A stretch of 64,000 bases of DNA from Sphingomonas sp. (GCA_013001055.1 JABDNH010000003.1:186001-250000), one strand, 5' to 3'. Numbered from the stretch's first letter, positions 10,513 through 18,650 are shown. The notes: a model not told the origin generated them from the letters alone. Numbers and translations are program-made.

Positions 10513-11250
10513 ATGGATGTGATCCTGCTTGAACGCGTCGAAAAGCTTGGCACCATCGGTGACGTTGTCACCGTGAAGAACGGTTATGCCCGTAACTTCC
10601 TGCTGCCCAACAAGAAGGCCCTGCGCGCCAACAAGGCGAACAAGGAAATCTTCGAAGCCAATCGCGAGCGTCTCGAAAAAGAAAACGCCGAAAAGCGCTC
10701 GGGCGCCGAGGCCGAAGGCAAAAAGATGGACGGCACCACGCTGGTCCTCATCCGCCAGGCCTCGAACACCGGCCAGTTGTACGGCTCGGTGTCGACCCGC
10801 GACATGGTCACCAGCATGAAGGAAGAAGGCTTCGACATCGAACGCAGCCAGGTCCAGCTGGTCCGCCCGATCAAGACCATCGGCATGCATGACGTGAATG
10901 TCGTGCTGCACCCCGAGGTCACCATCGTGGTCAAGGCTAACGTGGCCCGTTCGCCTGAAGAAGCCGAACTGCAGGCGCAGGGCGTCGACATCATCCAGCA
11001 GATGCTGGAAGATGAAGAAGAAGCGATCAAGGAAGCTGCCGAAGATGCAGCGCCGACGCTTGAGCCCGGCCAGGTCATCAACGAAGATGGCGAAGTCGAG
11101 CCTGCCGATGGTCCGGCTGTCGAGTCCGTGGAAGTTGTCGAAGCCGGCGCCGAAGCCGGTGACGAAGCTGGTGACGAAGCCGTTGCCGATGCAGCTCCCG
11201 AAGTGGAGGCTTCCGACGAGGAGGCCAAGAAGTCCGGCGAGGAAGAGTAA
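10513..11250 (+). CDS. rplI: 50S ribosomal protein bL9 with a long acidic C-terminal tail
   Basis: A large-subunit protein that binds near the L1 stalk. The N-terminal half is canonical: MDVILLERVEKLGTIGD and KNGYARNFLLPNKKA. The connecting helix and the C-terminal domain (LYGSVSTRDM, VVLHPEVT) end near residue 155. The remaining 90 or so residues are an acidic, low-complexity Ala/Glu/Asp/Gly tail ending EEAKKSGEEE. E. coli L9 is about 149 aa, so 245 aa is long; alphaproteobacterial L9 often carries shorter acidic extensions. The tail is likely disordered. A terminator follows. Confidence 0.95.
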   Translation: MDVILLERVEKLGTIGDVVTVKNGYARNFLLPNKKALRANKANKEIFEANRERLEKENAEKRSGAEAEGKKMDGTTLVLIRQASNTGQLYGSVSTRDMVTSMKEEGFDIERSQVQLVRPIKTIGMHDVNVVLHPEVTIVVKANVARSPEEAELQAQGVDIIQQMLEDEEEAIKEAAEDAAPTLEPGQVINEDGEVEPADGPAVESVEVVEAGAEAGDEAGDEAVADAAPEVEASDEEAKKSGEEE

Positions 11251-11280
11251 GCCTCGTCAGCTTCATCGCAGAATGAAAAC

Positions 11281-11312
11281 AGGCCGTCCGCTCTTCAGCG
11301 GGCGGCCTTTTT
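11281..11312 (+). terminator. Rho-independent terminator of the rpsF-rpsR-rplI operon
   Basis: AGGCCGTCCGCT and AGCGGGCGGCCT form a GC-rich hairpin around a TTC loop, followed by TTTTTC. It starts 30 bp after the rplI stop. Confidence 0.85.
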
Positions 11313-11369
11313 CATTGCGGAACGCCGAACGCTCTTCGCCCGTTATGTCCTTGAATAAGGAGATAAAGA

Positions 11370-11525
11370 ATGAGCAAGCACAAAGACGACAAACCCGAAG
11401 TCATGGAACGCCTGGAAGCGATGGAAGTCGATACGTTCGATCCCGTCGAGTATCAGGAAGAGGGCCAGGGCAAGCCGCACAAGGGCCTCAAGAAAGAGCT
11501 CAAGAAAGACGCGCGCCGCCGATGA
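11370..11525 (+). CDS. Small charged hypothetical protein (51 aa)
   Basis: This ORF is below the length cut-off of the track. It reads MSKHKDDKPEVMERLEAMEV and ends KKELKKDARRR. A good Shine-Dalgarno (AAGGAGATAAAGA) precedes the ATG at 11370. The protein is highly charged, with an acidic middle and a basic end, and has no signal peptide or membrane segment. Its stop overlaps the start of the next small ORF (ATGA), which suggests translational coupling. I do not recognise a family. The SD and the coupling make it likely to be expressed. Confidence 0.6.
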   Translation: MSKHKDDKPEVMERLEAMEVDTFDPVEYQEEGQGKPHKGLKKELKKDARRR

Positions 11526-11656
11526 AGAAACGCAAGCCACTGGAACGCGAACAGGTAGCCAATGAAATGGCACCGGCGCTTCGGCGCGTTGATCGCATGG
11601 CTGCACTCGCCCCCGTTCGACCCAAAGCCGGCCCCTCGCCCGGCAAGCCGATCTAG
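11522..11656 (+). CDS. Small basic hypothetical protein (44 aa)
   Basis: It starts at an ATG overlapping the stop of the preceding 51-aa gene. The product is MKKRKPLEREQVANEMAPAL... ending GPSPGKPI: basic, Pro-rich at the end, no membrane segment. The ORF track shows this frame only as part of a longer shadow (10898-11656). The overlap with the upstream gene and the sensible composition support it; there is no recognisable domain. Its end overlaps the convergent BTAD regulator by 4 bp. Confidence 0.45.
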   Translation: MKKRKPLEREQVANEMAPALRRVDRMAALAPVRPKAGPSPGKPI

Positions 11657-12414
11657 GCTGCCCAGGGCTTGCGAGGTGGTGACACGGCGCGGGTCAGCGC
11701 CCCGATCAATTCCGCCTCGAGCTTTGTTGTTTCGAACGTTGGCGACACACCAAGCTCGTCGCGAATCCTAGTCGCAAACTCGCGGTAGCGCTTGCGTATC
11801 GCTGCGGCATGGCCGCATTGATATTCGGCCACCATCGCAAATTGCAGGAAATCCTCATTGAGCGGGTCGATCCGTTGCAACCTGCGGATCAAAGGAAGCA
11901 ATTTGGGCCCATGCCCGAGATCCAACTGCTGGCGTACGTGTGCGGCCGCTTCTTCTACCATAGCTTCTGTCAGGCGAGCGCGTTCCTGCGCGAGCCAGCT
12001 ATCGAAACTTTCGGAGATACCGTCCAGGTCTTCGAGCGGCTCACATTCGCCGTCATCATCATCGCCCACGCTTAACCCTGCAATGCGGACCGCATTTTCA
12101 TCAAGTCGCGCATGGTGGCGATCGGCGATAATGGGCGAAGCGTCGCAGCCCGTAGCGCTGCGTACATCGCACAGTGCTTGGCGCAAGCTGGCGCGGGCAT
12201 GCGCTTCGTCGCTTTCCTGCCAAAGCATGGCCGCAAGTCTATCTCGCGGCACATTTTGCCCCTGTCGCCCGGCCAGGTATGCCAGCAGCGCACAAGCCTT
12301 GCGGCTTTGCGGCGTGACATTGCGCCCGCTCTGGATGTCGTGGATCGAAAAGCAGCCGGTCAGTCCCAGCTCCCAACGGCAGTTTGCCTCTGCATTCCCC
12401 GGCGCGGAAGCCAT
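11653..12414 (-). CDS. BTAD/SARP-like transcriptional regulator
   Basis: A 253-aa protein resembling SARP-type regulators. Residues 15-100 form a winged-helix domain of the OmpR/SARP kind (GLTGCFSIHD, RKACALLAYLAGR, RDRLAAMLW, ARASLRQALCDVR). Residues 140-245 fit the all-helical bacterial transcriptional activation domain (LGHGPKLLPLIRRLQRIDPLNEDF, GHAAAIRKRYREFATRIRDELGVSP). Such proteins are common in actinobacteria and less so in sphingomonads. Lacking ATPase and TPR parts, it is a minimal SARP. No biosynthetic cluster is adjacent, so its targets are unknown. Confidence 0.75.
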   Translation of the reverse strand: MASAPGNAEANCRWELGLTGCFSIHDIQSGRNVTPQSRKACALLAYLAGRQGQNVPRDRLAAMLWQESDEAHARASLRQALCDVRSATGCDASPIIADRHHARLDENAVRIAGLSVGDDDDGECEPLEDLDGISESFDSWLAQERARLTEAMVEEAAAHVRQQLDLGHGPKLLPLIRRLQRIDPLNEDFLQFAMVAEYQCGHAAAIRKRYREFATRIRDELGVSPTFETTKLEAELIGALTRAVSPPRKPWAA

Positions 12415-12618
12415 GAGCTCCCCTCCTGTTCGTGCCGTGACGCAAGCACCGGATTACGTTTGTAGGCGGCGGCACGCGCGGGGCTAGGGGTACTTCGATG
12501 AACGGACGTAAGCTTCCGGCAATCGGTCGACAATTGTCGATGAACTGCCTTTAACGGATGCGCGATGGGCGCAAGGAGCCTGCCGGTCCCTTGCGCCCAC
12601 GTCCCTTGGAACAGGTCG

Positions 12619-12978
12619 TTAACGGTTGCTGGCGGCAACCACGAACGCTGCATCCACGGCATAAGCAAAGCCTTGAGCGGCACGATCGTGCAACGCATCG
12701 GCCTGCGCATATCCGTCGGCACGCGCAGTGGAATAACATTGCTGGCGCGCGGCGCGCTCGGAAAGCGTCGCTTGGTAATGCACCAGGCACATATCCTTGG
12801 CTGCGCCGCGAACCCGCTGCTTGAGCGTGTTCAGTCCGGCCTTGTCGGAGAGGTTGAGGTCTCCATAGACGACGCGCGCCTGGGGTGCATCGGACGAGCC
12901 GAAAACGGTGACCGGTTCGGCGATTGCGGGGGTGGCCAGGGATAGGGTTGCGGCGGCGATCAGAAACGTTTTCATCAT
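12619..12978 (-). CDS. UrcA family secreted protein
   Basis: A periplasmic protein of about 119 aa. It has a signal peptide (MMKTFLIAAATLSLATPAIAEP) and the UrcA signature RVVYGDLNLSDKAGLNTLKQRVRGAAKDMC, with a second Cys about 25 residues later (ARQQC), likely disulfide-bonded. UrcA proteins are widespread in Sphingomonadales and Caulobacterales and have no established function. ATG ATG at 12978/12975 follows GGAGAGAG; either could be the start, and the ORF-track start at 12990 is less likely. Confidence 0.8.
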   Translation of the reverse strand: MMKTFLIAAATLSLATPAIAEPVTVFGSSDAPQARVVYGDLNLSDKAGLNTLKQRVRGAAKDMCLVHYQATLSERAARQQCYSTARADGYAQADALHDRAAQGFAYAVDAAFVVAASNR

Positions 12979-13137
12979 TGCTCTCTCCATTTCTCGGACC
13001 GGCCAGTGGGGGCGACCGGATGCGAAGAGAGGTAGCGCGTGGCCATAGGGCCAGCCGTTCCTTTACCGTCAAAAAACCGTCGAACTAACCGCCGTTTGTC
13101 GATTGATGGGGCATGCCGACAGCATATGCACGACGTC

Positions 13138-13797
13138 CTAGTCGCGCGGCGCACCCATCTTTTCGAAAAAAGCGCGCTCGCGCGCCACCGAACCGGCAAG
13201 GCACGGATGCGCCAGCATTGAATCCGTCCATGCTTTCACTCTTGCAAAGCGCCCCTCGTCGATACTGACGCCCGCGTGGCTAAGATTTGCAAAAGGGCTG
13301 GCGAGCGAAATGTCGGCCAGGCTGAGCGAATCGCCGACCAGAAATGATCCCGCGTCAGGGACTTCGCGTTCAAGGTAGTCGAGGATGACCGGCAATTCGT
13401 CGGCTTCGGCCTTGTCTGCCATCTCGTCATCCCCAGGCATCTTCATGAAGACCGGGGCCACGACGCGGTTGAAGAAAATCTTGCCGCCAGTCGGCATCAA
13501 TACCGTGTCGGCATATTTGTCCCACCAGATCACGCGACCCCTGTCCTCCGCCGCGCCTGGGATCAGTGTCGGTTCGGGATGCCGTGCCTCTATATAATGG
13601 CAAATCGCACTACTATCGGCGAGTTTGTAGCCGTCATCGTCGATCGCCGGCATCTTGCCGAGCGGGCTCGCTGCGCGAAAGTCGGGGTCAGGATCCTGAA
13701 ATCCGACGGACTTCAGGTTGAAGTCGACCCCCTTGACCGTAAGCACCGCGATGACCTTGCGCACAAACGGGCTCATGCTCGACCCATAGACAATCAT
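13138..13797 (-). CDS. Glutathione S-transferase family protein
   Basis: A cytosolic GST of 219 aa. The N-terminal thioredoxin-like domain starts MIVYGSSMSPFVRKV and includes the cis-Pro and Glu/Ser glutathione-binding segments (GKMPAIDDDG, LADSSAICHYIE). The C-terminal helical domain contains the SLADISLASPF motif. The enzyme probably conjugates or reduces electrophilic compounds with glutathione. The ATG at 13797 follows GGGAGC. It lies 22 bp downstream of the DUF6456 gene on the same strand and may share its transcript. Confidence 0.88.
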   Translation of the reverse strand: MIVYGSSMSPFVRKVIAVLTVKGVDFNLKSVGFQDPDPDFRAASPLGKMPAIDDDGYKLADSSAICHYIEARHPEPTLIPGAAEDRGRVIWWDKYADTVLMPTGGKIFFNRVVAPVFMKMPGDDEMADKAEADELPVILDYLEREVPDAGSFLVGDSLSLADISLASPFANLSHAGVSIDEGRFARVKAWTDSMLAHPCLAGSVARERAFFEKMGAPRD

Positions 13798-13819
13798 CAA
13801 TTGTGCTCCCTCGATCCGA

Positions 13820-14305
13820 TCAGTTTATCCGGTAATAATCGGCGACCCGATCAAGCGCTAGGGTCAGCACCAACTTGCCCGAGCGCGCGGGCCATCCAAG
13901 CGCGGTTTCCGCATCGCGCATCCCCTCGCCGGCACACGCAATCCGCCACAAGATATCGCCCAAACCGGGCCCCGCCTGGTGTAGCGCTTCCTCGAAGCGC
14001 CGCTTGGCATCGAGTGCACCTGCACCAAGGTCGGGCGCGCTACCGCGCGAACGGTCGCGGGTCGCAGGCATTGCGTCCCAGCGCATGGTAATCCGGCTGC
14101 CGAGCTGCGCGCGTTCCCAATCGCAGCGCAATTTCTCACCGGCCGCGAACTGCCGTTCGGAGACGTGGCCGCGCGCGCGCAGCCAACCGAGCGGACTTTC
14201 AAGTCGATTGACCGTGACGCTGCGTTTCCCGGCGTCGCGGCGACCGCCGGCTACTTCGCCTTGTAGTGCCACGTCTTCGAGCCATCTATTAGCGCGCGCC
14301 GTCAT
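13820..14305 (-). CDS. DUF6456 domain-containing protein
   Basis: A 161-aa protein matching the DUF6456 pattern found in alphaproteobacteria: an N-terminal ESPLGWLRARGHVSERQFAAGEKLR segment, ERAQLGSRITMRWD, then a helical end (RFEEALHQAGPGLGDILWRI, LGWPARSGKLVLTLALDRVADYY). The function is unproven, but the domain often accompanies helix-turn-helix regulators. The ATG at 14305 has AGGAG seven bases upstream; the long ORF-track N-terminus (to 14710) is the shadow of the divergent XRE gene. Only 100 bp separate it from that regulator. Confidence 0.75.
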   Translation of the reverse strand: MTARANRWLEDVALQGEVAGGRRDAGKRSVTVNRLESPLGWLRARGHVSERQFAAGEKLRCDWERAQLGSRITMRWDAMPATRDRSRGSAPDLGAGALDAKRRFEEALHQAGPGLGDILWRIACAGEGMRDAETALGWPARSGKLVLTLALDRVADYYRIN

Positions 14306-14405
14306 GTCATTTCTCCTGTTTGCCGGTTCGAATCGAAGAAAGGACTTGCCATGAACGGTTATCTGTAGGACAGAAGAAAAACCGATTTGGTTCAAGAGGT
14401 GAACG

Positions 14406-14969
14406 ATGATCAGCCGAATTCGTGACGTTCGCAAAGCAAAGCGCATGACGCTCGACGACGTCGCCAAGGCATGTGATCCACCCACGACACCCCAAACGAT
14501 CGGGCGCCTCGAAACCGGGATGCGCACTTTGTCCGTCGACTGGATCAACCGCATCGCCGCCGCATTGGGGGTCGAGGCAAGCGCGCTGGTGGTGAGTGAA
14601 GATCGCGAAGATATCGGCATTGCTGCCGTGCTTGGCGCCAACGGCGTGAGGGCCCCGCGCCGAGCGGGCATCGTCGTGCCCCCCAGCGCTTCATCGGACC
14701 AGGTCGCCATCAGCGTCGCAACCGGGATCGGCGACTATCGTGCCGGCGATGAAATCTGGTGTCGCAAGGTCGCGCCTGCCGATTACGGCAAAGCCTTGAA
14801 CCGGGACGTTCTTGTCCCTCGACCCGCGGGCCGCTTCCTGTTCGGCCGCCTGATCGACCAGGGAGATGGTCAGTTGTTGATCCTGCCGCTGGGCGCTGGC
14901 CAACGGCAAAGCGTGGTCAAGGATCCGGAATGGGCCGCAGTAGCGGAAACGCTGGTGCGTAAACTTTAG
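14406..14969 (+). CDS. XRE-family transcriptional regulator with S24-like C-terminus
   Basis: This 187-aa protein has an N-terminal XRE helix-turn-helix (ISRIRDVRKAKRMTLDDVAKACD, TPQTIGRLETGMRTLSVDWINRIAAALGV). Its C-terminal half (DQVAISVATGIGDYRAGDEIWCRK, NRDVLVPRPAGRFLFGRLID) resembles the dimerisation domain of phage-type S24 repressors. I do not see a convincing catalytic Ser-Lys pair, so autocleavage cannot be claimed. An SD-like sequence (AAGAGG) precedes the ATG. It is divergent from the DUF6456-GST genes and probably controls them, itself or both; this is inferred from layout. Confidence 0.8.
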   Translation: MISRIRDVRKAKRMTLDDVAKACDPPTTPQTIGRLETGMRTLSVDWINRIAAALGVEASALVVSEDREDIGIAAVLGANGVRAPRRAGIVVPPSASSDQVAISVATGIGDYRAGDEIWCRKVAPADYGKALNRDVLVPRPAGRFLFGRLIDQGDGQLLILPLGAGQRQSVVKDPEWAAVAETLVRKL

Positions 14970-15478
14970 GCGCCTTTGACGTCTTCCAGGGTCTCGAGCA
15001 CTCCGCGCCCCTCCTTTTTGCCGATCGTGCTGAGCGTGCCATCGGCTTCCAGCACCACCGCAGCCACCTCGTCCAATCGCCCGAACCCGCCATCGCGTAG
15101 AACCTGCATGAGATCGCCGCGCGTCACGCGCTCGTCCTTGAGCGCCTGTTCATCGATGACGCCGTCCTTGAGCAGGATGCGAGGGCAAGCGCGGATCAGG
15201 TCCTGAAAAGCATTCGATCGCACCGACAACCAGCTCACCATCGTCTGCATTACGATCAGCACCCCCATCGCCAATGCTGCCTGCGCAAGCGCAAGGTCTG
15301 TCGCAGTCAGCGCGTTGGCAAGGATCGAGCCGATCGCGATCGTCACGACGAAATCGAAGGCGTTGAGCTTGGCAAGGCTGCGTTTGCCGCCAAGGCGCAG
15401 GAACAGGATGAGCAGACCATAGGCAACAAGCCCGGGGCCAAGCACGCGTAACAAGTTCTGGGGATCAGCTAACCACAT
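14966..15478 (-). CDS. DUF421 (YetF-like) membrane protein
   Basis: A protein of 170 aa. Two to three N-terminal transmembrane helices (LGPGLVAYGLLILFLRLGGKR, FDFVVTIAIGSILANALTATD, AALAMGVLIVMQTMVSWL) are followed by the YetF C-terminal domain (PRILLKDGVIDEQALKDERVTRGDLMQVLRDGGF, VVLEADGTLSTI). The family is of unknown biochemical role. It overlaps the XRE gene 3' end by 4 bp on the opposite strand. Confidence 0.85.
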   Translation of the reverse strand: MWLADPQNLLRVLGPGLVAYGLLILFLRLGGKRSLAKLNAFDFVVTIAIGSILANALTATDLALAQAALAMGVLIVMQTMVSWLSVRSNAFQDLIRACPRILLKDGVIDEQALKDERVTRGDLMQVLRDGGFGRLDEVAAVVLEADGTLSTIGKKEGRGVLETLEDVKGA

Positions 15479-15512
15479 GCAGCCTCAACGGATTGGCGTG
15501 CACAATGTGCCA

Positions 15513-15588
15513 TGGTGGGCGGTGACGGGCTCGAACCGCCGACCCTCTCGGTGTAAACGAGATGCTCTACCAACTGAGCTAACCGCCC
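15513..15588 (-). tRNA. tRNA-Val (anticodon TAC)
   Basis: On the minus strand the sequence begins GGGCGGT and ends ACCGCCC plus an encoded CCA, giving a perfect 7-bp acceptor stem. The D arm is GCTC-AGTTGGTA-GAGC, the anticodon arm TCTCG-TTTACAC-CGAGA with anticodon TAC (valine, codons GTA/GTG), and the T arm GGCGG/TTCGAGC-type. Length is 76 nt including CCA. Confidence 0.97.
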
Positions 15589-15635
15589 TTATTGCGAGCG
15601 GCTCCCTAGCCGCAATGACGGGCCTCGCGCAAGCC

Positions 15636-16505
15636 TCAAGCCTGGGCGTTGGCGAAATAAGCGTGCATGGCCGCGCGCGCATCGGGCTCCAGCTCCAGGA
15701 AGACCCGCCGTCCGTCTCGCGCATCGGGGCGCCTGCGAAAGATCTCGCGCTGGCACATCGTGCGGATCCAGCGCAGCGCTGTCGTTGGCGGCACATTGGC
15801 GGCCATGCAGAGCGCACTGACAGGCACGTCCTGCCGCTTGAGGTCTGCCTCGGTCAGCTCCAGCAGCATGTCCCACGCCGGGTCGGAGAATAAGGTGCGA
15901 TCGAAATGGTCGAAGCGCCTGCGACGCGCCTGGATTTCGCGCCGCACTTGTTCGGCATGAACGGACCCAGGCGACGCTGCGGGTTTATCGGTTCTCACCG
16001 CCGGCCCGCTTGGCTGCGTCAGCATGGCAAGCGACGAAGCTATTCGCGCCACTTCCTGCGCAAGCCGCTCCAGATCGGCGCCTACTCCGGCCTCATTGGC
16101 CTCGCGGGCACCGGAAAGCAGCGCCTTGTTGCGCGCCTGCAGCAACGCGAGCGCGGTCATCTTCTCGCCGACATCGGGATCGACCAGTATTTCCACTTCG
16201 GCGCCATCCAGCCGCGCGGTGGTCATGTCGAGCATCGCGTACGGAATGACGATTGTCGCCGGAACGCCGCAAAGCGCATTCTCCAGTCCCGACAGCCAGG
16301 TCTCGATCTGGGCATCATCGCGTGACAATTCGATCCACACCGGCGCCCCCGGCCCGTCGAGCCTCGCAGTTTCAACCCGTTGCGGCCTGGAGACGGCCAC
16401 TCCCTCACCCATCAGGAACACATAGGCCTCGCGGCCATTCCTGTCCTCGTCACTGATCAAAAGGATCTGTCCATCGCGCTCACGCGCATATTCGGGCCCG
16501 GCCAT
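15636..16505 (-). CDS. Winged helix-turn-helix (MarR-like) regulator
   Basis: A protein of about 289 aa. The N-terminal 180 residues have no recognised domain (RDGQILLISDEDRNGREAYVF...). After a low-complexity linker, the last 90 residues form a MarR-like winged helix: LFSDPAWDMLLELTEADLKRQDVPVSALC, then VPPTTALRWIRTM and RRPDARDGRRVFLELEPDA. This architecture recurs in sphingomonads as a putative transcriptional regulator. The start is uncertain. ATG 16505 follows GGGGAAG and is preferred; the ORF track extends to 16619, which leaves 43 bp to the divergent gene. Confidence 0.7.
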   Translation of the reverse strand: MAGPEYARERDGQILLISDEDRNGREAYVFLMGEGVAVSRPQRVETARLDGPGAPVWIELSRDDAQIETWLSGLENALCGVPATIVIPYAMLDMTTARLDGAEVEILVDPDVGEKMTALALLQARNKALLSGAREANEAGVGADLERLAQEVARIASSLAMLTQPSGPAVRTDKPAASPGSVHAEQVRREIQARRRRFDHFDRTLFSDPAWDMLLELTEADLKRQDVPVSALCMAANVPPTTALRWIRTMCQREIFRRRPDARDGRRVFLELEPDARAAMHAYFANAQA

Positions 16506-16662
16506 CACTTCCCCACGGGTGCGCAGGCGCTTGCATGCCGCGCGCTGCCATTGTCCGAGCAGCGCCGAGACTAGTCCGTAATGGAGCGAACACAACCGTC
16601 TCGCCACCATTTCGGACATTCATTTAGCCGCCCGCTTACGCCTGCGCGCCTACGCCCGCGCC

Positions 16663-16935
16663 ATGGACGTGATCCCACCCACGCACCGAGCCGCCGCTCG
16701 CGCGCAATGGCTCAACGCCTTGGAAGCTGCGCTCGATCATTGCGACGCGCTCGCCCGTACGCTGCGCAATTGCGCGGAGGATAGTCAGCAGGCCGAAGTG
16801 CTGCGCCGCGATATTGCCGCCGCAAAGGAAGAGATTTCGCGCATCCGCCGCGCGCGTCCGTTGGGCATTGGCGAGAACAGCCGACCTGTCGCCCAGTCCA
16901 GCCTCGCTACATGGCGCGGCAACCGGATCGACTAG
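16663..16935 (+). CDS. Hypothetical protein (90 aa), predicted helical
   Basis: This short protein begins MDVIPPTHRAAARAQW and is rich in Ala/Arg/Glu with heptad-like spacing (ALEAALDHCDALARTLRNC, EVLRRDIAAAKEEISRIRRA), suggesting a short coiled coil. It has no signal peptide or membrane segment, and I do not recognise a family. It is divergent from the winged-helix regulator and overlaps the end of the convergent phosphatase gene by 4 bp, a spacing seen at several real gene boundaries here. Confidence 0.5.
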   Translation: MDVIPPTHRAAARAQWLNALEAALDHCDALARTLRNCAEDSQQAEVLRRDIAAAKEEISRIRRARPLGIGENSRPVAQSSLATWRGNRID

Positions 16936-17720
16936 GCGTTGATCGCGGGAGCCTTCCAGCCGCCCGTCGCGCAGAAACCGGGATTAAGATAGGCCTTCTT
17001 GCCATACTGCAGCGGCGTGCCGTCCATGCCGTCGCACCGGCCACCTGCGGCAAGCAAGATTGCGTGACCCGCAGCAGTGTCCCATTCGCTGGTTGGTCCG
17101 ACGCGCGGATAGATGTCGGCTTGCCCTTCGGCGAGGATTGTGAACTTCAGGCTCGAACCAAATTCCTCGCGTTCCACCGGCTCTCCTGGGAAAGCGCGCT
17201 CCAGATAGTCGATCGCTCCTTGCGTGAAGTGCGAGCGGGAGGTTAGCGCGACCAGAGGACGGCCACGGTCGCGGGTGGAAATGGCGCGTCGCTGCCCGTC
17301 AACCTCAACGAGCGGACTGCCGCCTGCACGCCCCAGATGCAGTTTGCCCGACGCCGGCGCGAAGATGACGCCGAGTGTCGGGACGCCGTTTTCGATCAGC
17401 CCGATATTGACGGTGTAATCGGGTCGGCCCTCGACGAAGGCCTTGGTTCCGTCGAGCGCATCGACAAGGAAGAAAGTGTCTTCATGGGGCGGGATATTTC
17501 CCGCCTCGACTTGCTCTTCGGCGACCACCGGCACATCGGGCACAAACCGGCGCAACGCATCGAGGAGTACCGCTTCCGACGCATGATCGGCGTCGGTCAC
17601 GGGCGAAGCATCGGTCTTCTTTTCGGCGGTGAAGCCCTTGCGAACCACCTCGAGGATGACGGCGCCCGCTTCGCGCGCCGCCTCCCCGAGCTGGTTCATC
17701 AATTTCTCGTCGGCGATCAA
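16932..17720 (-). CDS. cysQ: 3'(2'),5'-bisphosphate nucleotidase CysQ-like inositol-phosphatase family enzyme
   Basis: A magnesium-dependent phosphatase of the inositol monophosphatase superfamily, about 262 aa. The metal-binding motifs are present: VVAEEQ (Glu), VDALDGTKAF (DxxDGT) and TSEWDTAAGHAIL (WDxAA). The sequence GSSLKFTILAEGQADIYPRVGPT is typical of CysQ, which removes phosphate from adenosine 3',5'-bisphosphate in sulfur assimilation. A TTG start at 17720 overlaps the stop of the upstream SDR gene (TTGA), implying coupling; an ATG seven codons in (17699) is an alternative. Substrate assignment rests on family resemblance. Confidence 0.82.
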   Translation of the reverse strand: MIADEKLMNQLGEAAREAGAVILEVVRKGFTAEKKTDASPVTDADHASEAVLLDALRRFVPDVPVVAEEQVEAGNIPPHEDTFFLVDALDGTKAFVEGRPDYTVNIGLIENGVPTLGVIFAPASGKLHLGRAGGSPLVEVDGQRRAISTRDRGRPLVALTSRSHFTQGAIDYLERAFPGEPVEREEFGSSLKFTILAEGQADIYPRVGPTSEWDTAAGHAILLAAGGRCDGMDGTPLQYGKKAYLNPGFCATGGWKAPAINA

Positions 17721-18496
17721 CGCGGCGCCATGCGGATACCGCCATCGAGGCGAATGGCTTCCGCGTTGAGATAGGGCGTCGCACAGATGAAGGACGCGAG
17801 GTCCGCATATTCCTCGGCCTTTCCGAGGCGCTTGGGAAACGGCACCTGCTGACCCAGCGCGTCCTGCACCTTTTCGGGCATCATCGCGACCATCGGCGTC
17901 TTGAATACGCCCGGCAGGATGGTGTTGACGCGCACGCCGTCATTCATGAGGTCGCGCGCGATCGGCAGCGCCATCGCCAGCACGCCGCCTTTGGAGGCCG
18001 AATACGCCGCCTGTCCGATCTGCCCGTCCTGCGCCGCGACGCTGGCGGTATTGATGATGCAGCCACGCTCGCCGTCTTCCAGCGGGTCAAGACCGACCAT
18101 ACCCTGCGCCGAATGCGCAATGCATCGGAACGAGCCGATAAGGTTGATGTTGATGGCCAGCTCGAACTGGATCATCGGGTAGAGCAGTCGCTCGCCCGTT
18201 TCCTTGTTGGTGCCGACCGTCTTGGCGGCATTGGCCACGCCCGCGCAGTTGACCAGGATGCGCTCCTGCCCATGCGCTTCTCGCGCTTTTTCGAACCCGG
18301 ACTTAACGCTGTCGTCGCTGGTCACATCGACTTCGCAGAACACACCGCCGATTTCGTCGGCGACCTTCGCGCCAGCATCCGCGTTGCGGTCAAAAATCGC
18401 GACCTTCGCACCCTGCGAGGCGAGCTTGCGCGCCGTAGCTTCACCGAGCCCCGAGGCGCCGCCGGTCACGACTGCGGCCATGCCATTCACGTCCAT
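17717..18496 (-). CDS. Short-chain dehydrogenase, 3-hydroxyacyl-CoA dehydrogenase type
   Basis: A 259-aa NAD-dependent SDR. Rossmann motif TGGASGLGEATA, acidic residue after the second strand (FDRN, favouring NAD), NCAG, Ser in INTASVAAQ, catalytic YSASKGG, and C-terminal IRLDGGIRMAP. The insertion around residues 95-115 and the overall pattern resemble type II 3-hydroxyacyl-CoA dehydrogenases (HSD17B10-like), which act in fatty-acid and branched-chain degradation. This would suit the nearby leucine catabolism genes, but is inference. It overlaps cysQ by 4 bp. Confidence 0.82.
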   Translation of the reverse strand: MDVNGMAAVVTGGASGLGEATARKLASQGAKVAIFDRNADAGAKVADEIGGVFCEVDVTSDDSVKSGFEKAREAHGQERILVNCAGVANAAKTVGTNKETGERLLYPMIQFELAININLIGSFRCIAHSAQGMVGLDPLEDGERGCIINTASVAAQDGQIGQAAYSASKGGVLAMALPIARDLMNDGVRVNTILPGVFKTPMVAMMPEKVQDALGQQVPFPKRLGKAEEYADLASFICATPYLNAEAIRLDGGIRMAPR

Positions 18497-18650
18497 CCGT
18501 CCATCCTTTGCATATTGTGAACTCGCCCCCGCTTAGGCGGGCGCGCACGGAATGCCAAGCCGCCCCTGCCCCGACTGCTCCGAGGGCCGAGATTCGACCG
18601 ACTCGACCCCAAAGGTGTATGATGCGCAGCGGCTATCAAGGAGAGCCGCC

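Noticed and set aside
14301-14345. Possible tRNA fragment (GGTTCGAATC)
   Set aside because: Matches a T-loop only; no acceptor or anticodon arms can be drawn.
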